A program made the translations under genes and the position numbers. This document shows, one piece after another, positions 1-37,689 of a stretch of DNA of 64,000 nt. The first letter of the stretch is position 1, and the number at the start of each line of letters is the position of its first letter. The stretch covers positions 453,311 to 517,310 of the forward strand of contig UESW01004769.1 of assembly GCA_900491605.1 (NCBI GenBank), written 5' to 3'. Source of the DNA: Calamus simplicifolius (taxonomy: Eukaryota > Streptophyta > Magnoliopsida > Arecales > Arecaceae). A model generated the notes under the pieces. It did no database searches, was not told where the DNA came from, and was given only the letters and a program-made list of their open reading frames with translations.

Positions 1-470
1 TATATTATAATATATGATATAATATAATATATTATAATGTTATAGTAATATAATAGAAATATAATATGAATAATTTTATAATATTATATGGTTAGTAATC
101 TTCAATTGTCATATCATACCAAATATGATGGTATTAGATTACTAGTGATCCTTAATCACTAGATATAGTCCATGAAACATGATTATCTTTAATCACTGAG
201 AATTAGATCATCTCAAAATTAGGATCACCAATGATTCAAAATAATTGGGACGATCCTAAAATGGCTGCTAAATGTATCCACTTTAAAGATTATTGTGCCT
301 TTGCAGTGAGCTACGATTCAATTTGGCATACAAGAAAACAAATTGATGGATTTTTTTTTAAAAAAAAATAATCAGAACAATGTATCTCACGTGACCCATC
401 AATATTGTGAACAGTTGCAACCAAAATTTCACAATCATATATAATTATTTGGTGGTCCATGATGACATGA
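1..470. repeat. AT-rich dispersed repeat, copy 1
   Basis: Very AT-rich DNA that recurs in this window: the stretch from about 30 to 460 matches 34640-35070 closely and, in part, 35105-35290, sharing blocks such as 'ttagtaatctt', 'gatccttaatcact' and 'gcgatcctaaaatgg'. It ends with a CACGTG G-box core near 390, kept in the 35-kb copy. No coding potential is seen. It lies just upstream of the lectin TATA box, so it may supply part of that promoter. The class is unknown; no terminal repeats were recognised. Confidence 0.7.
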
Positions 471-566
471 TCAATTCATATTGTCAATTTCTTTTATGAC
501 CCATGCATGTAATAATAGAGCATATCTGGCATGGCATATTCTTGCCAAGCAAGCATGTTTTTGGTC

Positions 567-574
567 TATAAATA
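567..574 (+). promoter_or_regulatory. TATA box of the lectin gene
   Basis: TATAAATA lies 92 bases upstream of the predicted lectin start codon at 659, the right position for a transcription start near 600 and a 5' UTR of about 60 bases. It follows a purine/pyrimidine-mixed, less AT-biased stretch after the upstream repeat. Confidence 0.6.
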
Positions 575-658
575 GCCGTTGTTCCTTCATTCGATCGTCT
601 AACCAAACGAAGGAAAGAAAACAAATTCCATCCCATTATCTTGCATCCTCTCGGCACA

Positions 659-3600
659 ATGGTAAGACTACACTTTAAACTTGCCCTGAGTAATGGTCGG
701 CACAATGGTGTTGCATCCGGTGTTGCATTTGACCTGCTTTCAAGCCTCTTATTGAGCAATCTCATTTATTGCTTTAATTTCTTTTAACAATCTCATTTCT
801 GACTCTATACTCTCTTTTAGCACATCCACATGCAGCAACATCATTATGTCCAATAACTTTATCTGCATAATAATGGTGGTCTTTTAGTTGTACGTTCTGG
901 GAAGTGCATTCCAAATGTGAGACTTGCTCCTCAAGTGAATTTGATTCAAATTAGTTTGCCTTTTGAAGTACAGATTGTGCAGGACTGGAACACAACCTGT
1001 AGCAAATCTTTTGTAGTATCATGAAATGTTCAGAAAGAGGTTTCCTAATTAATATGGGAGTTATGTATTTAGAGTTTATTTCTTACCTTTGCTTTGCAGC
1101 TACACTATTTCACCTTCTTTTAATTTGGTCATGCTTTTTTAAAAAAAGTTTGCAACCCTCAACAAAAAATAAGAAATTGGGAGGTGCTGATTTTGATCCG
1201 CAGGCTGCTGATCCTCAGCTGGACATTAACATCCCTAATGGATCCGACGTTCATGCTCTATCTATTAACTACGGGAATAATGCCAAGATTGAAATCAGTA
1301 AACAATTGGACATTACTACAGTGGTGAGACTCTTTCAACTTTCTCCGAGTACTGGATTTATCATTGGCCATCCATTTTTGATCATACGGTCTTGAAATCG
1401 AGCTGCAGGCTAGACAAATCAAAGCGGGACCGTTTGGCGGGAATGGAGGCAGTCATTTTGATATGGGGGCTGCTGATGATCTGCTGGAAATCGACATCAG
1501 TTATGAATCCGCTGTTTATGCCATGACTATTAGGTACCAGAAAATGGCCAGGTTGCAACCAAACAATTTGGTCGCGGACGTGGTCAGAAGGACAAGGTAT
1601 ATTAAACTCTTTTTTTTTTTGGTACAAATGGTAATCACACCACTCTAGGGTGACTCAATCCCACACTATCAGAATACAAAAGTAAGTTCAGACCAGGAAG
1701 ACACCAATTACCGGGCTTCCAGCACCAGAATCCAAAATGATCAGCCACTCTAGCGCGATCCAGTCAGCCGCTGAGTTGGCTTCCCTGAAGATATGGCTGA
1801 TCTATATGCTATGAACCCCCTGTAGGAGAGAACGAATATCAGAGATCAAAGGGTTGGTAGGCGACTGCGCGCAATGATTCTGGCGAAGCCACTGAATCAC
1901 TGTGAGGGCATCGCCCTCAAGGATAATACGACGGGCATCGAGACTGCGAATAGCACAGGAAACTCCAGCCCAAGCAGCATAAAGCTCCGCAAGCGGCACC
2001 GACGAATCGAGATGTCTAAATCCCCCAGCAGCAATCATAGTTCCGTCAGAACCCCAAATGACATAACCCGATCCGGCTGATCTGCCTCGAACACTCCCAT
2101 CAAAGTTGATTTTGATAAACCCTGGAGGGGGGGTTCCCAAGAAATAAAGACCGTTCTCCGGTGCGCTGCCGAGGCAGCATGGAAATCCCAGAGGCCAGGG
2201 CTATCAAAATTACAAACTAGACGATGGGACGTGTACTTAGTAGATAAGGACAAGGCAGTCCGCACAACCCTGAAAGACGGAGTAGGCTCCTGAGTAAAGA
2301 CAATCCGGTTCCGGGATAACCAGATTTGGTAAGCAATGTAAGCCCTCGTCGCGCCCTGCTTGCTGCTACCTCTCCTAACATCCTGCCTGATCAAATCAAG
2401 GAAAGATAAAGAAAGAGAAGATGAAGCGACAGCCCAAGGCTTGACGCTAGCGATCTCCCAAATGTGATGAGCTCTGAGACAAGTGAAGATGGCGTGATCC
2501 ACCGCCTCCTCCTCAATACCGCATATCGGACACGTAGGCTGAATCCCCAGGCCACGTCTAGAAAGAACCGAGCATGTAGGAAGACAATTCCGAGCAATCT
2601 TCCATAGAAAAAGTGAACCCTAGGATGAATGGAAAGACGCCAAATCCAAGCCATATCTGTCAACGGTCGGGATGAAACACGGTAAATCTGGTTGATGTCC
2701 CTGATGGGAGCGCTCGGAATACCGGACCGTCTCCAAACCCTGATGTCGGGGGAGTGACCTGGAGAAAGTGGGATAGCAGCTATACGCCGCATAAGCTCCT
2801 CGCCAAAGAAGCGGGATAACAGAGGAATAGACCAGGAAGAATGATCAGGCACCGTGAGATCACTAACTCGCATGTCAAGAGGAATATTAGTGCTGACAAA
2901 AGTAGGCCATCGAGACAATGGAAGGTCAGCGATCCACGAATCATAAGCAACATCCACAGAAGCACCATTACCAAGAATCCAGGAGATACTATGAAGGATG
3001 GCCGGAGCATGAGTACAAACCTCTTTCCAGAAAAAAGAGTGACCCCGAACAGACTGCAGGTTAATGGAGGGAGTCCAATCCCCATACTTGCCACGCATAA
3101 AGGAACTCCACATACAGTGCGGATCAAGCAAAAAAACGAGTAGCATGCCTAGCAATCAAGGCCTCCCTCCGAGCAGTCAAGGACTGGATCCCAAGGCCTT
3201 CCTCGGAAAGCGGCAGACAAACACAGTCCCAGGCTAAAAGATGAACACCATGACCATTCTGGGACGATCCCCAGAGAAAATCCCTGAAATAACGCTTAAT
3301 CCTCCTTAGACAAGTCAAAGGGACAGCAACATTAGATAAGAGATAGAGAGGAAGAGATGTGAGCACTGATCGAATAAGAGTGATCCTTGCCATCATAGAT
3401 AGCCCAGTAACCTGCCACCCCTCCAGCCGATCATGAATCCTCGACTCGAGCTTACTAAAATCCGAGATCTTAGGCCTTCTGCCAGTAATAGGAATACCCA
3501 GATAGGAGAGACATAAACTCTCTTTCTTTGCTACGAAAGCTTGTACACGTACGGGATAAGCATCATGCCTTGCATCTACGAGTTTCAAATACGTGACCAT

Positions 3601-4374
3601 GGGTGCAATAAAATCAACTTTATTATGATCCATTAGAATATAATGCACATTGGAACTCTTCTTTGATACCGAAACGCACGCATGCCATTTTTGAAATGCT
3701 TGGCTAATCACACACCAACCACACTAACACTAACGAGCAAGCTCTTACGCGTAGGCATGGACTCCGTTGAGCTGATGACCTCGTAAATGAATCAATAAGA
3801 AACTATTATCATAAAGTTATATGTAGTTTTTTATGACTGTTTGGGACCCGTTCGTTATGCTATAAAGATATATAAGAGTCCATTAAGACAGATGATACAC
3901 ATGAATCCTGAACGTCAAAAGGGCTTTGACCATTTCGCATTTTGATAGGCTTTCAGTCATGCCTGCAATATTTTGACTCGACTCAACTAAAATCGGGAGT
4001 CTGACACATGTTAGCTACTGTGCATTTAAAATATAGGAATTGAGGCACATATATATGTGTGTGTGAATATGTGATTGATCATCTAATGAAGCATTCATTC
4101 ATGGTAGCAAAAGCCTTCATTTTTTCTTTCTTTGCAGATAAAATTTCAGACGGACGAATCTCTTAACGGGATATCAGGCTATTTTGGTTTCCTTGGGGAC
4201 GCAGTTGTCGTAAGGTGTCTCACCTTTAACACCAACCTTGGCCAATATGGACCTTATGGCATAGAGGAAGGTACTCCTTTCTCCGTTCCTGTGGTGAACG
4301 GTAAGATCGTTGGCTTCTTTGGACGCCCAGACAATTATATTAATGCAGTTGGAGTTTACGTGGCGCCCAACTAG
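659..4374 (+). CDS. Jacalin-related lectin gene, three exons, frameshifted in exon 2
   Basis: Predicted exons are 659-661 (only the ATG, followed by donor GTAAGA), 1409-1596 and 4138-4374. The product is a single jacalin-fold domain of about 142 residues, the usual size for cytosolic monocot jacalin-related lectins, which bind mannose-type sugars. Exon 2 carries GPFGGNGGSHFDMG and a SYESAVYAMTIRY strand. Exon 3 carries SISGYFG-like, YGPYG, GTPFSVPV, GKIVGFFGR and GVYVAP family blocks and ends in TAG. There is no signal peptide. The exons total 428 bases, one short of a whole number of codons: in the A run at 1541-1544 the frame slips, and the downstream frame matches the family again. The sugar-binding GxxxD loop reads DNYIN here. 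It is either a recent pseudogene or an intact gene with a base-call error. Intron 2 contains a LINE. Confidence 0.85.
1180..1330 (+). pseudogene. Decayed duplicate of lectin exon 2 inside intron 1
   Basis: The bases from GGGAGGTGCTGATTTTGAT to the AAACAATTGG stretch align with lectin exon 2 (1420-1590), sharing GGAGG, ATTTTGAT, GGCTGCTGAT, AGCTGGA and AAACAATT in the same order. The translation keeps the same pattern (DFDPQAADPQLDINI against HFDMGAADDLLEIDI). No convincing splice sites bound it, so it looks like the remains of a tandem exon or domain duplication. A divergent alternative exon remains possible. Confidence 0.55.
1802..2140 (-). pseudogene. LINE RNase H domain fragment
   Basis: The 112-residue reading starts with an INFDGSV strand (first catalytic Asp), continues with AELYAAWAG (catalytic Glu helix) and LEGDALTVIQWL (third catalytic Asp), the order found in the RNase H domain at the C terminus of plant LINE ORF2. 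It is the 3'-most coding part of the LINE before its A tail. The frame upstream (2035-2502) overlaps and is offset, showing a frameshift. Confidence 0.8.
2391..3510 (-). pseudogene. LINE reverse-transcriptase C-terminal and zinc-binding region
   Basis: Overlapping readings 3124-3510 and 2391-3155 give, in order, YLGIPITGRR, SKLESRIHDRLEGWQ, LTSLPLYLLSNVAVP, KRYFRDFLWG and LAWDCVCLPLSEEGLGI, then a WIWRLSIHPRVHFF block of the zinc-binding RVT domain. These are family landmarks downstream of the reverse-transcriptase palm in plant LINEs. The frame changes near 3130, so no continuous protein is possible. The open frame runs on to 3711 by chance after the LINE edge. Confidence 0.75.
3522..4137 (+). 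other. Rest of lectin intron 2
   Basis: AT-rich intron sequence between the LINE edge and the acceptor TTTCTTTGCAG that precedes exon 3. It contains a GT-rich patch near 4055. I see no other gene or repeat. Confidence 0.6.
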
Positions 4375-4468
4375 CATTAGCAGACCGAAAAAGAAGTTAC
4401 CCCTCTCGTGTGTGTACTCTAGTAAATAAGGACGCAAAGAACTCGTATCAGTGTTCTTGTGGCCGTCC

Positions 4469-4474
4469 AATAAA
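4469..4474 (+). terminator. Polyadenylation signal of the lectin gene
   Basis: AATAAA about 95 bases after the lectin stop codon, followed by GT-rich sequence; the expected place for the plant near-upstream polyadenylation element. Confidence 0.5.
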
Positions 4475-4916
4475 AGATCTGTAAGATCTGTGTCTTTAGG
4501 AGGGGCTTCTTTTGATATGTACTCGTATGCCGTTATCCGTGTGAACTTTGTTTACTAGTGTTGAATGAAATGTTGGTTTCATGGAAAGTAATGAATCCTC
4601 ATATGTGATTTTTTTTTTGGGTGGAGTTTATTGTGTGCAAAGTAATGCTCAAGCCAAGAAAACTAATTATCTACGAGCATGCCAGCATATACTTGATTTA
4701 AATAATCCCAAATTCTCCCAATATGACCTTATTTTTCTGGCCATATATAACCAACTGGAAACCGGATCACTAAACCAACGATAACCCCAGCTGGAAACCG
4801 GATCACTAACCCCATAAGAATAGAAAAAAACATTAAGTACCATGATGGTAGCGTGAAAAATGAGCAGATAAACTAATATTTTGTCAAAGAAACAGCTCCC
4901 TCTCTGTTAACATGTT
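4475..4916. other. Intergenic, nothing recognised
   Basis: AT-rich sequence between the lectin 3' end and the first solo LTR. A short direct repeat ('ctggaaaccggatcacta') occurs twice near 4755-4810. No coding potential beyond chance frames. Confidence 0.5.
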
Positions 4917-4921
4917 AGGAC

Positions 4922-6925
4922 TGTTGGGAATTTCGTATGTTATATATGAATCAAATTCATATAACATGCAGCGGAAAATAAAAAAATAAATACGAATTTA
5001 ATTCCCAAAGCCCAAGATCCTCAGGGAACAGATTCAGTTAACAAGAAATAATACATGATTATTTTAATAGATCATACATGTGTTCTTTATTAGGGATGAT
5101 GCCCGATGAAGCCGGTAAACGATTTACCACTAGCCGTCCACGTGTCCGGGCGCCTCTTTTCTTTTCTATTGATTTTTCAAATCTTTTAAGAGAGAGAAAG
5201 GGACGTCCTAGAGAGAGAAAGGATGTTTTAGAGAGAGAAAGGACGTTTTAGAAAGAGAAAGAGAGAAGAGAGGAGTTCGGTGTATCTCTCGAAGGGAGTA
5301 TTTCTCTCCCTTTTATACATGAAAAGGAGGTTGTGTGGTTCCATAAAAAAAGGGATTTTATGATAACCACCTAACCATTCAACCTTATCAAGTTAACAAT
5401 TATCCTGACAAATTTAGGATATTTGCTATCATGATAATGTTAAGATTACAACCACCAAACCATATCCCTAAAAATTAGGAAATTGGTTATCTCATAAAAC
5501 CAACGTCGCAACCTTGAATTTGGCTTCATGAGAACGCCCCAAATCATGGGGTTCACTCCTCCATAATGTGGAGATAGGTCATGTCCATCACATGGGCATG
5601 GATCCATCCTCCACGTGGCACGATCTCAGCCCTTGATTTAATTGGGTTTCCATGAATCAAATCATGCCATCATATGGACCCAATTAAGTACCATATTATT
5701 AATCTCAATTAATCTAAGCCATCCATCACATGGATCAAGCCTAATTAATGGATTTCATATGTACATCTCATGTACAAAAGGTCTCTCTTTTGAACATAAA
5801 AAATTCTTTTCTCTATAATGAATCCTATTCATCAATTTCATGTTCTCTCATTAAGATTGAGTCAAACCCAATCCTAATTTATTGGTTATCTAATTTGAAT
5901 TAAGTCCAACTTAATTCCCATTTTAACTTCATCCAAAATCTTCTTAATGCGTGTGACCCATTAGGTCCTTTGACACGTTGGTAATAATAATGTCCCTAAT
6001 ATTGACCCTAAGGATGACTTGATCAACACCTTGTCCAAGTCAATTCTTTAACCAAATCAACTCTTTGATTAAGTTAAAGAATCCATGATTATCAATCATG
6101 AGCAGCCTCTAGCAAAGCATCATGACCACCCAAGTGTTAAGTGTTTGTTGACGTGGTCATCAACACCTATCCATGAACGATTACCGTACGATTCAATCCC
6201 TTCGTCACATATCCCAGATCAATCAGTGGTATAGAATGTGTCAACCATATAATTGATCTTTGTTTACTTGATCTCAAAAAAATTGACTCATATGAATTAG
6301 AACTTCGAAACCATTTCGAATTCCAACTCAACCTTGCAAGGATTTAACAGTCAACTTAATCATCAAGTGGCCGTGGGATATAACCCTTTCTATCAAGGGA
6401 GACGAATCCTGTCTTGATCAAACACTACCTTCATGTGCTTCATATCATACCCAATCGATACCATATTTGCCATCCGTGGCTAGAGCGATGTTTGCATATC
6501 GTCAAAGCATGATATTCCACACATAAGGTGCAATGAAGATCTCAAGTCAAAGGATCATTCGCACTACCGTCATCAAAGATCAACCATCGACACTATATAG
6601 AATATCCATATGGGATCTCTGTGCGGGTCATCCAATATATCGTTACAATAACGAACATCCACACACCATATCCAAGTATCTTCATAATGTGAAATTTTGG
6701 ATCTCATAATTTAAAATTTTGGATCTCATAATTTGTAATCTCTATTACAAATTCCATATGCCCAGTTCGCATTCTTTTGGACTTTATCTCACAGGTAAAA
6801 TATATCTAATATATATATGAAAAATACCTGGATAGATAAAGAAACCAATAAATTTGATTTGCATTCATAAAGAAACGTGTACAAACTAGCATCTTATCCA
6901 ATTAGATCTAGGGTACACACTAATA
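4922..6925 (-). mobile_element. Solo LTR 1, Copia-type, TSD AGGAC
   Basis: A 2004-bp LTR flanked by a perfect 5-bp duplication, AGGAC, at 4917-4921 and 6926-6930. It begins TGTTGGGAAT and ends CTAATA, where CA appears to have become TA, as expected for deamination of a methylated cytosine. No gag or pol adjoins it, so it is a solo LTR left by recombination between the two LTRs of a full element. The right-hand text (CTAGGGTACACAC) resembles the start of a widespread plant Copia LTR family read on the other strand; I therefore infer minus orientation. A small tandem duplication ('aaattttggatctcataatt') sits near 6693-6735. Confidence 0.8.
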
Positions 6926-6930
6926 AGGAC

Positions 6931-7002
6931 AACCTTGATTCTCTTGGGAAATCAAAGCGAGAATCATCAAGGTATCTGCAGCAGAAAATAAGATTCTTGA
7001 AA
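6931..7002. other. Short spacer between two solo LTRs
   Basis: About 72 bases of unclassified sequence separating the target-site duplications of the two solo LTRs. Confidence 0.5.
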
Positions 7003-7007
7003 CCATA

Positions 7008-9401
7008 TGTCACGCCCCAGACCCAAATATCGGGCTAGGGTGACAACTCGCCGTGTGCCGGGCACGCAAGGCGTCACAAAATTTTTAACACAACACTATT
7101 ATGTATATAACCAAGCCAAATTCATCACTGAATATTAAAAGTTCTGGGTTACAAACCCTTACACACCACAATAATAAAGTTTGGGCATCAAGCCCTACAC
7201 ATAAGAAATACTGGGGTTACAACAAAATAATGGGTCTTGTTTTATTTAATAGAAGATCCATCACCCCAACCATCCATCTTCAATCTCGTGGCTCTGACAA
7301 AAATATTGTAAGATTTTTATGAGCTTACACTCAATAAGTAAGCCACGTTATACAGTCAAATCATAGCATAGCAATCAATAAGCACATAAATGATTTGCAT
7401 GCTCAAACATTCCACAAATACTCAAACATGCAATGTAAGTAAACCCACTATTTATACCCTCAATGGTAGCTGCAAATGTGACCCACGGCCCTGCAATATC
7501 TCAATAGTGTACCAACAAGCATCCCCCTACTGAAAGGGTCCAGATACCAGGTCACGCTATATCATAATCCACCAGAACACATACTCTATATGTGTGATGC
7601 CACCTCGAACCAAGCAGAACACATCCTCTAGATGTGTGATGCCACCTCATAGTAACTCAGAACACATCCTCTAGATGCGTGATGCCATCTCGAACCCAAG
7701 CAGAACACATCCTCAAGACGTGTGAATGGCATAAACAAGCAGAACACATCCTCTAGACGTGTAGGTGGCATAAATCATCAAAACACATCCTCTAGATGTG
7801 TGTGTGGTATGACATGATAAAGGAGAACCACGGCGATACATAACAGTACCTCACATCATGCACAAACATATCAATAACATCTCCATATTGCATAAACAGT
7901 AGATTATACTTACTTAACAATTGCATGTAATATATCACATCAATAATAATAACTGCATCTCTCATGCATAGCATCCACATATGAAATCATAGCACATAAA
8001 CAACCATGTATTCATAATATTCATCTACTTACAATTTAGCCAATAACAATTCTTCATGTCACAATATAATTCACAATTTAAACATTCATATAATGAATAA
8101 TTTATTAAATACTGATAACTGGCTTACTTACCTCAGTACATAATCCAACAGGTATATATCAGCTAGTCAGATGTCTGAGCACCTACAGGATCATTTTACA
8201 CAATTAATTTATTAGAATACGAATATTAAAATAACCCTTAGAATTTCTACCCAGACTAGTTCACGGGCCCTACTTTGGGCTCGAATATCTCCCACTATAC
8301 ATACCCAATTAGGGAAGTAAAAATATCTCATGAAACTAGAATTCACCCAAATTCTAGCCATATAATTATTTTGCTAATCCCGACCCGTTACGGGGCCCAA
8401 AAACTAGCCCCAAATCTCATTGCTGCATGGCCCAAAAGGCCCTGAACCGGCCGGCCCAGCCGGCCCAATTCAGCCAAATCAACCCGATCCCCTGTTTCAC
8501 CGAAACAGGGGATGGGTTCCATGCCGGTGGCCAGGGCCGCCGCCTGCCAAATTGAGGGTGGCTCGGCTGCCGGTGGCCGGGCCAGAGCCGGCCGCCGCTG
8601 CGGTCGGCCACCCATACCTCCCTTCTCTCTCAATTTCTCTCTCTCACATGATAATCGTCCGCACAGCTGTTTACTGTGCCGACGTCGTCTCCGGCTAATT
8701 GGGGGCAGTCCGGCCACCGTTGGCCAGACCGAAACCGGCCGCCGCCGCGGCTAGCCACCTCCCCCCCTCCTATCTCATCAATTTCCCTCGCATCTCCCTA
8801 ATTCTCTCTCACGATCCGCGTGGCACATCACTGTGCCAGCGGCACGGCCGGCCACCTTGGCCGGCCGGACCTCCACCGGACGCACGCCCAGCGTCGGTGG
8901 AGGCGACAGGCCGAAGCTCAGGCCCGGCGAGGCGGCAAGCACGCCACCACGCGAGAGAAGGACCGATTGGTCCTCTCTCTTCTCTCTCTCCACCACCACC
9001 CCACCGGACACCTCCCCCGGTGCCGACGGGGTCGCCGGCCAAAGCTCAGGCCCGGTGAGGCGGCGAGCACGCCGCCAGGCCTGAACCAAGGTTCGTCTGG
9101 TCCCCCTGTCCCGCTTTCTCTTTCTCTGCCTCCCATGCTCTCTCTCTATCTCTCTCTCTCTCTCTCTCTGGATGCCAGGGGATTACCTGATGGAGGTGTG
9201 CACCAAGGTGAAGGAGGGAGTCATCCTCCAACTCCTTTTATTCTCCCATGCGACGCCTCGGATCAATAGAAAATGGGAACCCATCCGACACGCGAAGACC
9301 CAAGAAACCAGACGTCACGTCAGAAGGAAGTCAAAATGCCATGTGTCCCCAAAATAAATACTAGGAGTTACATTCCCAATAATAAATTACCGGGGGTTAC
9401 A
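7008..9401 (-). mobile_element. Solo LTR 2, gypsy-type, TSD CCATA
   Basis: A 2394-bp LTR between perfect CCATA duplications at 7003-7007 and 9402-9406. On the minus strand it starts TGTAACCCCCGG and ends GGGGCGTGACA, a terminal pattern typical of chromovirus (Tekay/Del-like) LTRs, and similar to TGTAACACCCG of the gypsy LTR starting at 61543. It contains an array of palindromic short repeats (7570-7815) and a GC-rich section from 8400 to 9180, probably U3/R-U5 or leader-like. The open frames in the GC-rich part are compositional only. No internal domain is present, so it is a recombination product. Confidence 0.8.
7570..7815. repeat. Tandem 40-50 bp repeats with ACACATC...GATGTGT palindromes
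   Basis: Five to six imperfect units share 'agaacacatcctctagatgt' followed by GTG(T)GATGCCACCTC-like text. Each unit has an inverted pair ACACATC / GATGTGT around a CTCTA centre, so each could form a small hairpin or a dyad binding site. They lie inside solo LTR 2. Confidence 0.75.
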
Positions 9402-9406
9402 CCATA

Positions 9407-10127
9407 CATCTCGGATAATATGCATGCAGATGAGCCAGACTTCAGGCGGCCAAGCCCATTTGCATTCCCACCCTGACCTTCTGAAGTTGCAGGTAAAGTA
9501 GGAAATTTCTGAAGCTGGGAATGATAACAGTTCGACCAAATTCAGACAAAATCATGGTCATCTCCGGATTGAATCGCCATCTTCCACTAGTCCACTGACA
9601 TGTTGCAGCAGAATTCAGAGCATATCAGTAAGGGCTGTGGAAGAGGAAAATCCACTCATCATTGATAATAGGAGGTTAATTTTATTGATGCCATCTCAAA
9701 GCCCATAAGACGCCGCTGATACTTCGAAGTTTTTGACAAATCAAAAATTACGGAACAAGGACTTCTGTTTGCTTCTCTTTGTCTGCTGGCTTAAGTTGCA
9801 TTTAAATTAAACAGAAGAAATCATCCTGACATCCAAACCTCTCAAAGCATCCACTGGACAAGCAACAGCCGCATTTGTCAGACTAGAAACCACTTGGCTT
9901 CTAACCAATGATTTTTTTAAAAAAAAATATACATATATAACTGAACACCATAAAAAGAGATGAATGTGATTGTCTCCCAATATATAACATTTACATTGGC
10001 TATGCTCTCGCAGCTAAATTTTGCGTGCTTGAACCTTGTACAAAATTTATAGGCAGTACACAGTAATCTCACGGAGAATAAAATGAGCCATGCTTGCAGT
10101 AATCAGGTCTAAGCATGCCATCTCCAT
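9407..10127 (-). other. 3' region of the LisH-CTLH gene
   Basis: Sequence downstream (on the minus strand) of the stop codon at 10128. A minus-strand AATAAA (TTTATT at 9681-9686) lies about 440 bases past the stop and is a candidate polyadenylation signal. No other gene is seen. Confidence 0.4.
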
Positions 10128-37552
<27,425 letters not shown>

Positions 37553-37671
37553 CGTGGCTTCGCCGACCACCTTCCCGTGTTGTTTCCCCCAAGTTGTTTC
37601 AGTGTCTTTTTTGTAGCTTTGTAGGTGTCGTTTGCTTGGGATCAGTCCAGCCATCTATGGTTTTTAGCTTG

Positions 37672-37680
37672 TTATATAAA
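37672..37680 (-). promoter_or_regulatory. TATA box for the LisH-CTLH gene
   Basis: TTTATATAA on the minus strand, 120 bases before the proposed ATG; this implies a transcription start near 37645. Confidence 0.4.
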
Positions 37681-37689
37681 AGACGACGG

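Larger units (their letters stand above)
1611..3513 (-). mobile_element. 5'-truncated LINE (L1-like with RNase H) in lectin intron 2
   Basis: The minus strand encodes the end of a plant LINE ORF2: the region after the reverse-transcriptase palm (LSYLGIPITGRR, RLEGWQ), the RVT-type zinc-binding region, then a C-terminal RNase H domain. The element ends in an A tail seen here as the T run at 1611-1620. TAAACTCT occurs at both edges (1603-1610 and 3514-3521), a plausible 8-bp target-site duplication. The 5' part (endonuclease and most of the reverse transcriptase) is missing, as is typical for incomplete reverse transcription. Frames are broken several times, so it is dead. It lies antisense to the lectin gene. 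Confidence 0.85.

Noticed and set aside
1021..1395. 124-codon frame with a hydrophobic start upstream of the lectin exon
   Set aside because: Crosses intron 1 and the decayed exon copy; the hydrophobic part is AT-rich intron sequence and the lectin family has no such leader.
8388..9269. Cluster of GC-rich frames of 60-150 codons
   Set aside because: Inside solo LTR 2, overlapping on both strands, Pro/Arg/Ala-rich with no domain; compositional.
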